The notes: generated by a model not told the origin, from the letters alone. A stretch of 64,000 nucleotides of DNA from Streptomyces sp. CT34 (GCF_000805335.1 NZ_KN708638.1:5882842-5946841); one strand, 5' to 3'. Positions 25,591 to 34,898 are shown, counted from the first letter of the stretch. Made by a program: numbers and translations.

Positions 25591-26650
25591 CCGGGGACGC
25601 CCGCGGCACGGGCGCCGGGACACCCGGCGGACCGGCCACGGCCACGGCGACGGCGACGCGTACGGCGGCCCGGGGGAGGCCGAGGACTCCGAGGGCCCGC
25701 GGGAGACCCGCCGGGCGACCGGCGGCCGGGCCGAGCGGCGGCGCCAGGCCCGGCGCATCAAGCGCCGCAGACGCCGCTCCTACCTCAAGGAAATCCCCAT
25801 CCTGGTCGGCGTGGCGCTGGCCATCGCGCTGGTCCTGAAGACCTTCCTCGTCCAGGCGTTCGTGATCCCGTCGGGCTCCATGGAGCAGACGATCCGGATC
25901 GGGGACCGCGTCCTGGTCGACAAGCTCACCCCCTGGTTCGGCGCCAAGCCGCAGCGCGGCGACGTCGTCGTCTTCAAGGACCCGGGGGGCTGGCTCAAGG
26001 GCGAGCAGAACCAGACGTCCGGCGACCCCGGCCCGTTCAAGGACTTCATGACCTTCATCGGGCTGCTGCCGTCCGCCGACGAGCAGGACCTGATCAAGCG
26101 GGTGGTGGCGGTCGGCGGCGACACCGTCCGCTGCTGCGACAAGCAGGGCCGGGTGACGGTCAACGGGACGCCGCTGACCGAGCCGTACGTACACCCCGGG
26201 AACCCGCCCTCCCAGCTGACGTTCACGGTCACCGTCCCCACCGGGCGGATCTTCGTGATGGGCGACCACCGCTCCAACTCCGCGGATTCGCGCTACCACC
26301 TGGACGAGCCGTACCGTGGCACGGTCTCGGTGGACAACGTGGTGGGCCGGGCCGTGGTCATCGCCTGGCCGTTCAGTCACTGGCGGATGCTGGAAGAGCC
26401 CGACACCTTCGCAACGGTGCACGACGCGCCGGGCGCGAAGGCGGCGGCAGCGAATGCGCCGCATAGGGTGTCACCCGAGAGTTTGACCGTACTCCCGACC
26501 CCTGCGGAACTCCCGCTCGTTATGGGAGTGGTGGGCCTGCACCGGTTGACGGGCAGGCGAGAGCGCGGAGTAAGGAGCAGATGTGGGGGACTTGGCGGTC
26601 GGCGCGCGGTCCGGAACCGAAGAGCCCGAAGAGCCGGCGGGGCGCGGTGA
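25583..26650 (+). CDS. sipX: Type I signal peptidase (SipX position)
   Basis: Signal peptidase of 355 residues with an unusually long, Arg/Gly/His-rich cytoplasmic N-terminus (about 70 residues) before the membrane helix (EIPILVGVALAIALVLKTFLV). Serine is in PSGSMEQTIRIGDRVLVDKL and lysine in DLIKRVVAVGGDTV. Box E, GDHRSNSADSRYHLDEP, is intact. A weak hydrophobic patch (ELPLVMGVVGL) may be a second anchor. The last 23 residues are Arg-rich and encoded in the 68-nt overlap with sipY, so they may carry little function. Confidence 0.92.
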   Translation: MGNRGRPRHGRRDTRRTGHGHGDGDAYGGPGEAEDSEGPRETRRATGGRAERRRQARRIKRRRRRSYLKEIPILVGVALAIALVLKTFLVQAFVIPSGSMEQTIRIGDRVLVDKLTPWFGAKPQRGDVVVFKDPGGWLKGEQNQTSGDPGPFKDFMTFIGLLPSADEQDLIKRVVAVGGDTVRCCDKQGRVTVNGTPLTEPYVHPGNPPSQLTFTVTVPTGRIFVMGDHRSNSADSRYHLDEPYRGTVSVDNVVGRAVVIAWPFSHWRMLEEPDTFATVHDAPGAKAAAANAPHRVSPESLTVLPTPAELPLVMGVVGLHRLTGRRERGVRSRCGGLGGRRAVRNRRARRAGGAR

Positions 26651-27557
26651 GACCGCGCGGTCGGCGGCGAGTTCCGTGCATCAGCCACAGTCACAGTCAG
26701 GGCGGTCCGCGCCGGCGGACCGGCCGCGGACGGATCTATCGAAACAGTCGGACACGGCGGCCGACGAGGAGGCGGGCGGCAGCGTGACCAAGGGCAAGAA
26801 GCCGCGTGCCTTCTGGAAGGAGCTGCCGATCCTCATCGGCATCGCCCTGCTCCTCGCGCTGCTGATCAAAACGTTTCTGGTGCAGGCGTTCTCGATCCCG
26901 TCCGACTCGATGCAGGACACCCTCCAGCGCGGGGACCGGGTCCTGGTGGACAAGCTCACACCGTGGTTCGGGTCCAAGCCGCAGCGCGGCGAGGTCGTCG
27001 TCTTCCACGACCCGGGCGGCTGGCTCAACGAGACGCCCACCCCGCAGCCCAACCCGGTCCAGAAGGTCCTCAGCTTCATCGGGCTGATGCCCTCGGCCGA
27101 GGAGAAGGACCTGATCAAGCGGGTCATCGCGGTCGGCGGCGACACCGTCGAGTGCCAGGGCACCGGCCCGGTCAAGGTCAACGGCAAGGCCCTCAAGGAG
27201 GACTCCTACGTCTTCCCCGGCGCCACCCCGTGCGGTGACCGCCCCTTCGGCCCGATCCACGTCCCCAAGGGCCGGATCTGGGTGATGGGCGACCACCGCG
27301 ACGACTCCCTCGACTCCCGCTACCACCAGAACCTGGACGGCGGGGGCACGGTCTCCGAGGACAAGGTCGTCGGCCGGGCCTTCACCATCGCCTGGCCCGT
27401 CAACCGCTGGGCAACCCTCCCCGTACCGGACACCTTCGACCAGGCCGGGATCAACAAGGCAATGGCCGCGGCTCCGGCCGCGCTGGGCCTGACCGGCGCG
27501 GTGCCGATCGTGCTGTGGCGCCGCCGGAGGCTTACCGGAGTCGGTAACCCCAGGTAA
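26583..27557 (+). CDS. sipY: Type I signal peptidase (SipY position)
   Basis: Signal peptidase of 324 residues. GTG at 26583 with AAGGAG 8 nt upstream decides the start, even though it lies inside sipX. A 75-residue acidic and Ser-rich N-terminus precedes the helix ELPILIGIALLLALLIKTFL. Catalytic Ser is in PSDSMQDTLQRGDRVLVDKL, and Lys in DLIKRVIAVGGDTVEC. GDHRDDSLDSRYHQNLD is present. A C-terminal segment APAALGLTGAVPIVLW is followed by a basic tail. In S. lividans SipY is the major enzyme; whether that holds here is inference. Confidence 0.93.
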   Translation: MGDLAVGARSGTEEPEEPAGRGETARSAASSVHQPQSQSGRSAPADRPRTDLSKQSDTAADEEAGGSVTKGKKPRAFWKELPILIGIALLLALLIKTFLVQAFSIPSDSMQDTLQRGDRVLVDKLTPWFGSKPQRGEVVVFHDPGGWLNETPTPQPNPVQKVLSFIGLMPSAEEKDLIKRVIAVGGDTVECQGTGPVKVNGKALKEDSYVFPGATPCGDRPFGPIHVPKGRIWVMGDHRDDSLDSRYHQNLDGGGTVSEDKVVGRAFTIAWPVNRWATLPVPDTFDQAGINKAMAAAPAALGLTGAVPIVLWRRRRLTGVGNPR

Positions 27558-27612
27558 GGTGCCGTCCCGGATCTTTCGACGCGGGCCGGTACCGCGGGGT
27601 GGGAGCGCTGGG

Positions 27613-28341
27613 ATGAGCAGCAGTACGGAACGCAGGACGGACGGCCGCGGCCGGACCACGGGCAGTGTGCTGTCCGGTCTGGCCGTGGCCGTCGGCTGTG
27701 TACTGTTCCTGGGCGGCTTCGTCTGGGGTGCGCTGAACTACCGGCCCTACACGGTGCCGACCGATTCGATGACGCCGACGATCTCCGTAGGGGCCCGGGT
27801 GCTGGCCGAGAAGGTCGGCGGCTCCGAGATACGCCGCGGCGACATCGTCGTCTTCAAGGACTCGACCTGGGGATCGTTGCCGATGGTCAAGCGGGTCGTC
27901 GGCGTCGGCGGCGACAAGGTCGCCTGCTGCACCAAGCAGGGGCTGCTCACGATCAACGGAACCCCCGTTGAAGAACCGTATCGGCAGGGCGGTGGCCCCG
28001 CCTCACCCGTCGGCTTCAAGGCCACCGTCCCCCATGGCCAGCTCTTCCTCCTGGGCGACCACCGCAGCGACTCCCTCGACTCCCGCGTCCACCTCACCGA
28101 CGGCGACCAGGGCTCCGTACCCCGCAGTGCCGTCGAGGCCCGGGTCGACGCCCTCGCCTGGCCGCTCGGCAGCGCCGGCCTGGTGCAGCGCCCCGCGGCC
28201 TTCTCCGCGCTCCCCGGGGGCACGTCCCGGCCGGGGCCGATCCAGCCCGTCGTCCTGGCCGTCGCGGCGGGCGCGGTGCTCATCCTGGGAGGTGCGGCAT
28301 ACGGGCCGATCGCACGGAGGAGGGGGCGCCGGCGTGCCTGA
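27613..28341 (+). CDS. sipZ: Type I signal peptidase (SipZ position)
   Basis: Fourth and most divergent signal peptidase, 242 residues from the ATG at 27613 (GGGAGCG upstream); a GTG at 27559 would add 18 residues. N-terminal helix VLSGLAVAVGCVLFLGGFVW, catalytic Ser in PTDSMTPTISVGARVLAEKV and Lys in PMVKRVVGVGGDKV. The loop between boxes C and D is much shorter than in the other three. Clear C-terminal anchor PVVLAVAAGAVLILGGAAYG followed by arginines. Its last codons overlap the NUDIX gene start. Confidence 0.92.
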   Translation: MSSSTERRTDGRGRTTGSVLSGLAVAVGCVLFLGGFVWGALNYRPYTVPTDSMTPTISVGARVLAEKVGGSEIRRGDIVVFKDSTWGSLPMVKRVVGVGGDKVACCTKQGLLTINGTPVEEPYRQGGGPASPVGFKATVPHGQLFLLGDHRSDSLDSRVHLTDGDQGSVPRSAVEARVDALAWPLGSAGLVQRPAAFSALPGGTSRPGPIQPVVLAVAAGAVLILGGAAYGPIARRRGRRRA

Positions 28342-28903
28342 GCGGGAGCAGGGGCAGGAGCGGGAGCCGGACACCGAGCCGACGCAGAGCCCGGAACGGG
28401 CGGTGACTCGCGGCGAGCCCGCCGGGGTGCGGCAGGTCTCCCGCGTCGTCCTGCTCGACCCCGACGACCGGATCCTGCTGCTGCACGGCTTCGAACCGGA
28501 CAACCCCGACGACACCTGGTGGTTCACCCCCGGCGGCGGTGTGGAAGGCGCCGAGACCCGCGAGGAGGCGGCCCGTCGCGAGCTCGCCGAGGAGACCGGC
28601 ATCACCGATGCCGTCCTGGGCCCCGTCCTGTGGAAGCGCCGCTGCGCCTTTCCGTTCGACGGGCGACGCTGGGAACAGGACGAGTGGTACTACCTGGGAC
28701 GGACCGACCGGACCGCCACCGACACCGGCGGCCACACCGACCTGGAGCGACGCAGCGTCTCCGGGCTGAGGTGGTGGACCGCGGAGGAACTGTCGGCGAC
28801 GCATGAGACGGTGTATCCGACCAGACTCGCCGGGCTGCTGCGCACACTGCTCGACGAAGGCCCCCCGAGTGCGCCAGTGCTCCTGGAGACCGAGAGGGTC
28901 TGA
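28334..28903 (+). CDS. NUDIX hydrolase
   Basis: A 189-residue NUDIX protein. The canonical box G(x5)E(x7)REUxEExGU is seen in GGGVEGAETREEAARRELAEETG near residue 70, so the divalent metal site is intact. A preceding strand reads RVVLLDPDDRILLLHGFE. The N-terminal 35 residues are charged. GTG at 28334 follows a GGAGGAGGGGG run and overlaps the sipZ stop by 8 nt. Substrate unknown: a nucleoside diphosphate linked to another moiety. Confidence 0.9.
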   Translation: MPEREQGQEREPDTEPTQSPERAVTRGEPAGVRQVSRVVLLDPDDRILLLHGFEPDNPDDTWWFTPGGGVEGAETREEAARRELAEETGITDAVLGPVLWKRRCAFPFDGRRWEQDEWYYLGRTDRTATDTGGHTDLERRSVSGLRWWTAEELSATHETVYPTRLAGLLRTLLDEGPPSAPVLLETERV

Positions 28904-28941
28904 CGCACAATAGGGGGACGCACGGCTGAAGGGGATCTGCC

Positions 28942-29250
28942 ATGAGCGCCGAGGACCTCGAAAAGTACGAGACCGAGATGGAGCTGAAGCTCTACCGGGA
29001 GTACCGCGACGTCGTCGGGCTGTTCAAATACGTGATCGAGACCGAACGTCGCTTCTACCTCACCAACGACTACGAGATGCAGGTGCACTCGGTCCAGGGT
29101 GAAGTGTTCTTCGAGGTCTCGATGGCCGACGCATGGGTGTGGGATATGTACCGACCGGCCCGTTTCGTTAAGCAGGTGCGGGTACTCACGTTCAAGGATG
29201 TGAATATCGAGGAGCTCAACAAGAGCGATCTGGACCTTCCGGGGAGCTGA
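28942..29250 (+). CDS. DUF2469 conserved actinobacterial protein
   Basis: A 102-residue acidic protein highly conserved in actinobacteria: MSAEDLEKYETEMELKLYRE, YVIETERRFYLTNDYEMQ and PARFVKQVRVLTFKDVNIEEL. It has no membrane segment or known catalytic motif. ATG at 28942 follows AGGGGATC. It sits between the signal peptidase and yraN-comM-dprA groups, a position shared with mycobacteria. Function unknown. Confidence 0.93.
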   Translation: MSAEDLEKYETEMELKLYREYRDVVGLFKYVIETERRFYLTNDYEMQVHSVQGEVFFEVSMADAWVWDMYRPARFVKQVRVLTFKDVNIEELNKSDLDLPGS

Positions 29251-29400
29251 CGACCGAGGGGCGGACCGGGGGATCGCCCGCCGCGGAGCGGCCCCGGCCA
29301 CCCCGGCGGGTGACGGAGTTGTCCACAACCGATCCGCTGTCCACCAAGATCCAACAGACCTGCGCGGAGGCGTCACAGTCGGTGCCGGAGGTGGTACCGC

Positions 29401-30024
29401 ATGAACGCCACGCACACCGGCAACCAGGCCGGAGACAGCGCACGGACCCGGGACGGCGGACGGACCGCGGACGGCGAGGGCACCGGGGACGGTTCCCTCA
29501 AGAAGGCGGCGACAGCAGACGGCCACGGTGCCGTCACGGCCACACGGACCCGGGATCACCCGGCGACCGGCAAGACCGCACGCGCCGGGAAGGACGCCCG
29601 CACCAGGCCGGGCGCCCGGGGCAGAGCGGCGCGCGCCCCGGACCGACCGACGGCCGCCCGGCCCCGCACCCGCCGCCGCGCACTGGGGTGCTACGGCGAA
29701 GACCTGGCGGCCCGGCGCCTCACCGAGGCCGGGATGCGGATCCTCGACCGGAACTGGCGCTGCCGCGACGGCGAGATCGACATCATCGCCGCCGACGGCG
29801 ACACCCTGGTGATCTGCGAGGTCAAGACCCGCCGGGTGGGCTCCTACGAACACCCCATGGCCGCGGTACGGCCCGGGAAGACCGCCCGGCTCCGGCTGCT
29901 CGCCGAACGCTGGCTGGAGTTGCACGGCGGCCCACCGCCCGGCGGCGTACGGATCGACGTCATCGGCGTCCTGCTGCCCGCCCGCGGCGCCCCCGCGGTC
30001 GAGCACGTACGGGGGGTGGCCTGA
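29401..30024 (+). CDS. yraN: YraN (UPF0102) nuclease-fold protein with long N-terminal extension
   Basis: The C-terminal 115 residues are a normal YraN domain of the restriction-endonuclease fold: LGCYGEDLAARRLTEAGM, NWRCRDGEIDIIAADGDTLV and CEVKTRRVGS, with D, E and K in the usual catalytic order. The first 90 residues are a disordered, Thr/Arg/Gly-rich extension not found in typical 115-125-residue homologues. The start is firm: GGAGGTGG lies 7 nt before the ATG, and no in-frame start exists nearer the domain. The stop overlaps the comM start (TGATG). Probably linked to DNA uptake or processing with the neighbouring comM and dprA genes. Confidence 0.9.
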   Translation: MNATHTGNQAGDSARTRDGGRTADGEGTGDGSLKKAATADGHGAVTATRTRDHPATGKTARAGKDARTRPGARGRAARAPDRPTAARPRTRRRALGCYGEDLAARRLTEAGMRILDRNWRCRDGEIDIIAADGDTLVICEVKTRRVGSYEHPMAAVRPGKTARLRLLAERWLELHGGPPPGGVRIDVIGVLLPARGAPAVEHVRGVA

Positions 30025-31718
30025 TGGGATTCGCCCGCACCTGCTCCGTGGCCCTGGTCGGGGTCGAAGGAGTCGTCGTCGAGGTCCAGGCCGACCTGGA
30101 GCCCGGCGTCGCCGCCTTCACCCTCGTCGGACTCCCCGACAAGAGCCTGGTCGAATCCCGCGACCGGGTGCGTGCCGCGGTCGCGAACTCCGGCGCCGAG
30201 TGGCCGCAGAAGAAGCTCACCGTCGGCCTCAGCCCCGCTTCCGTGCCCAAGAGCGGCAGCGGATTCGACCTCGCCGTGGCCTGCGCGGTCCTCGGCGCCG
30301 CCGAGCGTCTGGACCCCCGCGAGCTCACCGACCTGATGATGATCGGCGAACTGGGCCTCGACGGCCGCGTCCGGCCCGTACGCGGCGTGCTGCCCGCCGT
30401 ACTCGCCGCCGCCGACGCCGGATACCGCCAGGTCGTCGTGCCGGAACAGACCGTCGCCGAGGCCTCCCTCGTCCCCGGCGTCTCCGTCCTCGGCATCCGC
30501 AGCCTGCGCCAGCTCATCGCCGTCCTCGCCGACGAACCCGTGCCGGACGAGGAGAACCCCCTCGAAGAAGGCCGCCCCGACCCGCTCCTCGCCGGGCTCA
30601 CCATGCCCGGCACCGGCGTCGGCGCGGGCCTGCCACCCGGCGACCACACCCCCGACCTCGCGGACGTCGCAGGCCAGCACGGCGCCCGCCGCGCCCTGGA
30701 GGTGGCCGCCGCCGGCCGCCACCACATCTTCTTCAAAGGCCCGCCGGGCGCCGGCAAAACCATGCTCGCCGAACGCCTCCCCGGACTGCTGCCGGCCCTG
30801 ACGCCCAAGGAGTCCCTGGAGGTCACCGCCGTCCACTCGGTCGCCGGTACCCTCCCACCAGGACAGCCACTGGTCCACCGCCCGCCCTACTGCGCCCCGC
30901 ACCACTCCGCGACCATGGCCTCCCTGGTCGGGGGCGGCACCGGCCTGCCCAGACCAGGAGCCGTATCGCTCGCCCACCACGGCGTGCTCTTCGTGGACGA
31001 GGCCGCCGAATGCAGCCCACGCGTCCTGGACGCGTTACGCCAGCCGCTGGAATCCGGACATGTCGTCGTCGCCCGGGCCGCCGGCATGATGCGCCTGCCC
31101 GCCCGTTTCCTCCTCGCCCTCGCGGCGAACCCCTGCCCCTGCGGCCGGCACGGCACCACCGCCGGCGGCTGCGAATGCCGGCCCTCCTCCATCCGCCGCT
31201 ACCGCGCCCGGCTCTCCGGGCCGCTGATGGACCGCGTGGACCTGCGGATCGCCGTGGAACCGGTCGCCCGCTCCGAACTCCTCGCACTCGGCCGCGGCGC
31301 CGAATCCACCGCCGACGTCGCGGAACGCGTCCGAGCCGCCCGCGCACGCGCCGCGGCCCGCTACGCCGGCACCCCCTGGCACACCAACAGCGAGGTACCG
31401 GGCCACGAACTGCGCACCCGCTGGCAGGTCCACCACGGCGCGCTGGCCCACGCCGAACGCGACCTGGAATGCGGCCTCCTGACCGCCCGCGGCCTCGACC
31501 GCGTCCTCCGCGTCGCCTGGACCGCCGCCGACCTCGCAGGCCGCGACCGCCCCACACGGGAGGACGTCAACTGGGCCCTGGAACTCCGCACCGGCGTGCG
31601 CCGCGGCACGGTGACGACCGCGGCGGGCGCGCAGACGGCGACCGCACGCACAAAGACCGCAGGCACGAAGGGGCAGACCGGCGGACGAGCGGAGGCGAGC
31701 GATGAACACGATGGATGA
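30024..31718 (+). CDS. comM: YifB/ComM-family Mg-chelatase-like AAA ATPase
   Basis: A 564-residue AAA+ protein; ComM is a helicase aiding branch migration during transformation. The N-terminal domain starts MGFARTCSVALVGVEGVVVE with TLVGLPDKSLVESRDRVRAA. The ATPase has Walker A FKGPPGAGKTMLAERL near 237 and Walker B GVLFVDEAAE near 320. A zinc site CPCGRHGTTAGGCEC is near 369, with RYRARLSGPLMDRVDLRI after it. Lon-like C-terminal domain present. It overlaps dprA by 17 nt. Confidence 0.94.
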   Translation: MGFARTCSVALVGVEGVVVEVQADLEPGVAAFTLVGLPDKSLVESRDRVRAAVANSGAEWPQKKLTVGLSPASVPKSGSGFDLAVACAVLGAAERLDPRELTDLMMIGELGLDGRVRPVRGVLPAVLAAADAGYRQVVVPEQTVAEASLVPGVSVLGIRSLRQLIAVLADEPVPDEENPLEEGRPDPLLAGLTMPGTGVGAGLPPGDHTPDLADVAGQHGARRALEVAAAGRHHIFFKGPPGAGKTMLAERLPGLLPALTPKESLEVTAVHSVAGTLPPGQPLVHRPPYCAPHHSATMASLVGGGTGLPRPGAVSLAHHGVLFVDEAAECSPRVLDALRQPLESGHVVVARAAGMMRLPARFLLALAANPCPCGRHGTTAGGCECRPSSIRRYRARLSGPLMDRVDLRIAVEPVARSELLALGRGAESTADVAERVRAARARAAARYAGTPWHTNSEVPGHELRTRWQVHHGALAHAERDLECGLLTARGLDRVLRVAWTAADLAGRDRPTREDVNWALELRTGVRRGTVTTAAGAQTATARTKTAGTKGQTGGRAEASDEHDG

Positions 31719-33027
31719 ATGGGGCTTCGTCACCAGCGGGGCCACGGCGAACGCCCCGAGAGCCCCCGCTCCCGGCCTGCCCTCCCCACCCGACCGCGTC
31801 ACCAGCACGCCCACCGGGCCGGCCCACGACGCGAACGAAGCGGAGACGGCAGCCGGCAGCGGCACGTCCCGGCGGGAGGCCTGCGAACCGCAGCGGGCCG
31901 CCCGCGCGGCCCTCACCCGCATCCTCGAACCAGGCGACGAAACGGCCGGTCGCTGGCTGCGCGAGATGGGCCCGGTAGCCCTCTGGCACGCGCTGTCCGA
32001 GGACGACGCGAGCCTTCCCCCGGGCGCGAGCCCCACTAAGGTCGCGGGCCTCAGACTGCGCGCCGCACGAGCCCGCCCCGCCGCGGACCTCGCGGCCGTC
32101 GCCGCGCTCGGCGGCCGTTTCATCTGCCCCGGCGACGAGGAATGGCCACGCCAGCTCGACGACCTCGGCGACGGCCGCCCCATCGGCCTCTGGGTACGCG
32201 GTGCGGGGGGCCTGCGACTGTGGGCGCTGCGCTCGGTCGCCGTGGTCGGCGCGCGGTCCTGCACCGAATACGGCGCCCACCTCGCCACCACCCTCGGCGC
32301 CGGACTCGCCGAGCGCGGCTGGACGGTCGTCTCCGGCGCGGCGTACGGCGTCGACGGCGCCGCGCACCGCGGCGCACTGGCCGCCGACGGCCCGACCATC
32401 GCCGTCCTCGCCTCCGGCGTCGACTACGCCTATCCGCGCGGTCACAGCGAGTTGCTCGGCCGGATCGCCGAACAGGGCCTGATCGTGGCCGAGTTGCCGC
32501 CGGGCGACCACCCCACCCGCAGCCGCTTCGTGCTGCGCAACCGCGTCATCGCCGCACTCACCCGGGGCACCGTCGTCGTGGAAGCCGAACTCCGCAGCGG
32601 CTCGCTGGTCACCGCCCGGCGCGCGCTGTCCCTCGGGAGGTTCACGATGGGCGTGCCTGGGCCGGTCACCAGCGGCCTGTCCGCCGGCGTGCATCAACTC
32701 CTGCGCGGCGAGGCCACGGTGGTCACCGACGCCGACGAGGTCATCGAACTCGTCGGCAGCATCGGCGATCTCGCACCCGAGCGGCGCGGCCCGACCCTCG
32801 CCCGCGACCTCCTGGACCCGGTCGCCCTCCGCGTACTGGAAGCACTGCCGGCCCGCGGCCCCGCGGACACCGTTCAACTGGCACGGGAGTCGGGCACACC
32901 CCGTGACACCACGCAGGGAAAGCTCTTCGAGTTGCAGTCCCTCGGATTCGTTCAAAGGTGCGGTGAGCACTGGGAGTTGGTGCGACGCGCCGACTCCGCC
33001 GAAGGTTCCCGGCGAGGCGGTACTTGA
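31702..33027 (+). CDS. dprA: DNA processing protein DprA
   Basis: A 441-residue single-strand DNA-binding, RecA-loading protein. The Rossmann core is clear: SVAVVGARSCTEYGAHLATT, VVSGAAYGVDGAAHRGAL, TIAVLASGVDYAYPRGH and FVLRNRVIAALTRGTVVVEA. The C-terminus has a winged-helix-like segment (LARESGTPRDTTQGKLFELQ). The first 65 residues are variable. ATG at 31702 lies 6 nt after GGAGGCG. Adjacent to comM and yraN, forming a natural-transformation-type trio conserved even in non-competent bacteria. Confidence 0.95.
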   Translation: MNTMDEWGFVTSGATANAPRAPAPGLPSPPDRVTSTPTGPAHDANEAETAAGSGTSRREACEPQRAARAALTRILEPGDETAGRWLREMGPVALWHALSEDDASLPPGASPTKVAGLRLRAARARPAADLAAVAALGGRFICPGDEEWPRQLDDLGDGRPIGLWVRGAGGLRLWALRSVAVVGARSCTEYGAHLATTLGAGLAERGWTVVSGAAYGVDGAAHRGALAADGPTIAVLASGVDYAYPRGHSELLGRIAEQGLIVAELPPGDHPTRSRFVLRNRVIAALTRGTVVVEAELRSGSLVTARRALSLGRFTMGVPGPVTSGLSAGVHQLLRGEATVVTDADEVIELVGSIGDLAPERRGPTLARDLLDPVALRVLEALPARGPADTVQLARESGTPRDTTQGKLFELQSLGFVQRCGEHWELVRRADSAEGSRRGGT

Positions 33028-33386
33028 CCTTGCGCGAACGGGTGAAAGGGTGAGGGGAATGACCGCAGAATCCAGGTTTGCCTCGCTTCGGTGCGCGAGG
33101 CCGACCCGTTGGGAGACGGCGATGTGGCGCAACGGACGCACGGGGTCCTGCCCGCCGCTTCGCCGCGTCCGTCCGCACGGCCCTCCGGGAACGCGCCCCC
33201 GACGCACCGTCCGGGTGCCGCCACGCCGTACGAGGTAACCCTGGGGTGCGGGCAGCGGAACGTATCTGCGCACACCCAACCCGCTTTCCTCGCACACCGC
33301 GATGCCGCGGTCACGCTACGCTCACAACAATTCAAACCTCACACATCCATCTACCCGTGTCTCGGCAGAACGGCTCAAGGCGACGA
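33028..33386. other. Leader region of whiG
   Basis: About 360 bases between dprA and whiG. No gene with recognisable features was found. In S. coelicolor, as I recall, a block of accessory genes lies here; in this window the interval is empty. No clear terminator or sigma-factor box was identified. Confidence 0.5.
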
Positions 33387-34223
33387 ATGCCCCAGCACAC
33401 CTCCGGGTCTGACCGTGCGGCAGTACCACCCGCCGCACGCGGCAGCGTGCGCCCCAATCCGCCCACCTCGCTCGACGAGCTGTGGCGCTCCTACAAGGCG
33501 TCAGGCGACGGACGCTTGCGGGAACAGCTGATCCTGCACTACTCACCGCTGGTCAAGTACGTCGCCGGCCGCGTCAGCGTCGGACTGCCGCCCAACGTCG
33601 AGCAGGCCGACTTCGTCTCCTCGGGGGTCTTCGGACTGATCGACGCCATCGAGAAGTTCGAACCCGAACGCTCCATCAAGTTCGAGACGTACGCCATCAC
33701 CCGCATCCGCGGCGCCATGATCGACGAACTGCGCGCCCTGGACTGGATCCCGCGATCCGTACGGCAGAAGGCCCGAGCCGTGGAACGGGCATACGCCACG
33801 CTCGAAGCGCAACTCCGCCGCACCCCCACCGAGGCGGAGGTCGCCGGCGAGATGGGCATCGCACTCGAAGAACTCCACGGCGTCTTCAGCCAGCTGTCGC
33901 TGGCGAACGTCGTGGCGCTGGAAGAACTCCTCCACGTCGGCGGCGAGGGTGGTGAACGCCTGAGCCTGATGGACACACTGGAGGACACCGCCGCCGAGAA
34001 CCCCGTCGAAATCGCCGAGGATCGCGAACTGCGGCGGCTGCTCGCCCGGGCCATCAACACGCTCCCCGAACGCGAGAAGACCGTGGTCACCCTTTACTAC
34101 TACGAGGGCCTCACCCTCGCCGAGATCGGCAACGTCCTCGGCGTCACGGAGAGCCGGGTCAGCCAGATCCACACCAAATCCGTGCTCCAGCTCCGGGCGA
34201 AACTGGCGGATGTCGGACGCTGA
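33387..34223 (+). CDS. whiG: RNA polymerase sigma factor WhiG
   Basis: FliA-like sigma factor of 278 residues that starts sporulation in aerial hyphae. It begins MPQHTSGSDRAAVPPAARGS, as in S. coelicolor. Region 2 is SPLVKYVAGRVSVGLPPNVEQ, FGLIDAIEKFEPERSIKFET and YAITRIRGAMIDELRALDWI; region 3 is RTPTEAEVAGEMGIALEEL; region 4 is LPEREKTVVTLYYYEGLTLAEIG followed by GVTESRVSQIHTKSV. AAGGCGACG precedes the ATG. Known family targets include whiH and whiI. Activity is known to be restrained by RsiG and c-di-GMP, neither of which can be read here. Confidence 0.97.
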   Translation: MPQHTSGSDRAAVPPAARGSVRPNPPTSLDELWRSYKASGDGRLREQLILHYSPLVKYVAGRVSVGLPPNVEQADFVSSGVFGLIDAIEKFEPERSIKFETYAITRIRGAMIDELRALDWIPRSVRQKARAVERAYATLEAQLRRTPTEAEVAGEMGIALEELHGVFSQLSLANVVALEELLHVGGEGGERLSLMDTLEDTAAENPVEIAEDRELRRLLARAINTLPEREKTVVTLYYYEGLTLAEIGNVLGVTESRVSQIHTKSVLQLRAKLADVGR

Positions 34224-34316
34224 ACAGGGCGCGGCACCCCGGTCGATGTTGCCCGCCGACACCTCGTGTCGCGACGCGGAGTGCCACAACGCGAGGGCCA
34301 TCCGTAAAGTGGTGGC

Positions 34317-34898
34317 GTGCCCAGGATTCGAGCGGCCTCGGTGGCCGAGCACCGGACGATGCAGCGCGGCGCCCTATTGGACGCCGCCCGCACCCTGCTG
34401 TCCGAAGGCGGAACGGAGGCGCTGACCTTCCCCGCCCTCGCGGAGCGCACGGGCCTCGCGCGCTCCTCCGTGTACGAGTACTTCCGCTCCCGCGCGGCTG
34501 TCGTCGAGGAACTGTGTGCCGTCGACTTCCCCGTGTGGGCGGCGGAGGTCGAGGCGGCGATGGAACGCGCCGAAACGCCCGGCGGGAAGGTCGAGGCGTA
34601 TGTGCGCCGGCAGCTGGCCCTGGTCGGCGACCGCCGTCACCGCGCCGTCGTCGCCATCTCGGCCGGAGAGCTGGACGCCGGGGCGAGAGAGAAGATCCGC
34701 GCGGCGCACGGCGGCCTGATCGCCATGATCGTCGAGGCGCTCGCCGCCCTCGGCCATGAACAGCCCCGCCTCGCCGCCATGCTCCTCCAGGGCGTCGTCG
34801 ACGCCGCCGTCCGCCGCATCGAACTCGGCGCCGCGGAAAACCCGGAAGAGATCACCGAGGCAGCAGTGGCCATGGCCTTGCGGGGGGTCGGCGGCTGA
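34317..34898 (+). CDS. TetR-family transcriptional regulator
   Basis: A 193-residue regulator with an N-terminal helix-turn-helix (LTFPALAERTGLARSSVYEYF near residue 40) and a helical ligand-binding domain. GTG start at 34317. A 15-bp palindrome, CGACAC-CTC-GTGTCG at 34257-34271, lies 46 nt upstream and may be its operator. Ligand and targets unknown. It follows whiG by 93 nt and may be co-transcribed with it. Downstream DNA is low-complexity. Confidence 0.87.
   Translation: MPRIRAASVAEHRTMQRGALLDAARTLLSEGGTEALTFPALAERTGLARSSVYEYFRSRAAVVEELCAVDFPVWAAEVEAAMERAETPGGKVEAYVRRQLALVGDRRHRAVVAISAGELDAGAREKIRAAHGGLIAMIVEALAALGHEQPRLAAMLLQGVVDAAVRRIELGAAENPEEITEAAVAMALRGVGG

Noticed and set aside
33091..33531. 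Possible small gene between dprA and whiG
   Set aside because: Overlaps the whiG start, no ribosome site, and the translation (Pro/Arg/Thr-rich) looks like non-coding sequence.
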